Positions 63,954 through 64,000 of a stretch of DNA of 64,000 nt are shown one piece after another. Within the stretch, counting starts at the first letter, position 1. Each line of letters opens with the position of its first letter. The notes under the pieces were generated by a model. That model had not been told where the DNA came from. It was given only the letters and a program-made list of their open reading frames with translations, and ran no database searches. Source of the DNA: Bacteroidales bacterium (GTDB lineage Bacteria; Bacteroidota; Bacteroidia; Bacteroidales; Muribaculaceae); assembly GCA_004553485.1 (NCBI GenBank), contig SFLG01000002.1:24855-88854 (forward strand), read 5' to 3'. The translations under genes and the position numbers were made by a program.

Positions 63954-64000
63954 TGACCCCAAAAAGTTGGACGGGTTATTTACTGTCCGATTTGAGAAAG
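63954..64000 (+). mobile_element. Probable terminal inverted repeat of an IS3-like insertion sequence, cut by the window
   Basis: TGACCCCAAAAAGTTGGAC at 63954-63972 resembles the ends of IS3/IS150-group elements, and an open stretch follows to the window edge. No transposase is visible inside the window. The nearby decayed genes fit an insertion-prone zone. Confidence 0.45.

Overview
The window reads as a chromosome segment from a high-GC gut Bacteroidales bacterium. Muribaculaceae is my best guess, but that is inference from gene content and style. Supporting signs are Bacteroidetes-type promoters (TTTG, about 19-20 bases, TAnnTTTG) before many genes, little use of Shine-Dalgarno sites, a TamL-type outer-membrane lipoprotein beside TamB, the pdxJ-exbB-exbD-tonB cluster and a Fe-S 2-oxoacid oxidoreductase operon. 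Most of the window is ordinary core genome.

Region by region: 1-13.1 kb holds a cut kbl (threonine to glycine), miaB, an acetyl-CoA/succinyl-CoA transferase, a MATE exporter, and then lplA followed by the glycine cleavage set gcvT-gcvH-gcvPA-gcvPB-lpd. These can work together: LplA lipoylates GcvH, and the T/P/L proteins degrade glycine. gcvT, however, has lost a piece of its 5' end. 13-22 kb holds ansA, metG, the tonB-exbD-exbB-pdxJ group, and a forward group of a small ACT-like protein, nadK and a YgjP-like metalloprotease. 21.6-32.4 kb holds mfd-ctp, a four-subunit 2-oxoacid:ferredoxin oxidoreductase and a SulP transporter. 32.7-43.7 kb holds a calcium-type P-ATPase, rpiB and the overlapping tamB-tamL pair.

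43.7-48.8 kb is a clearly AT-richer island on the minus strand and the most interesting part. It carries two precursor proteins with twin-arginine lipoprotein signals followed by long CxxxCxxx ladders, a radical SAM/SPASM enzyme, a SPASM-like partner without the radical SAM cysteines, a small accessory protein, and its own tatA and tatC, all nearly touching. Upstream lies a roughly 355-base structured RNA candidate with its own promoter and terminator. It resembles the omega/HEARO RNAs of IscB systems, but no nuclease is present. Together these suggest a ribosomally made, radical-SAM-modified, Tat-exported, possibly lipid-anchored cysteine-rich product.

49-64 kb holds a PHP phosphatase, a PD40-repeat secreted protein, serC-serA, a DUF4143 ATPase preceded by five 33-base repeats, an OmpA-like protein, fba, and then a decayed accessory zone. 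That zone has gene scars, a GDPD-SGNH fusion, an ECF sigma-factor remnant, small mobile-element-like frames and a probable insertion-sequence end at the right edge.

Across the window at least eight intergenic gaps contain short tandem arrays with a 9-base period but different unit sequences. No tRNA, rRNA or CRISPR array was seen.
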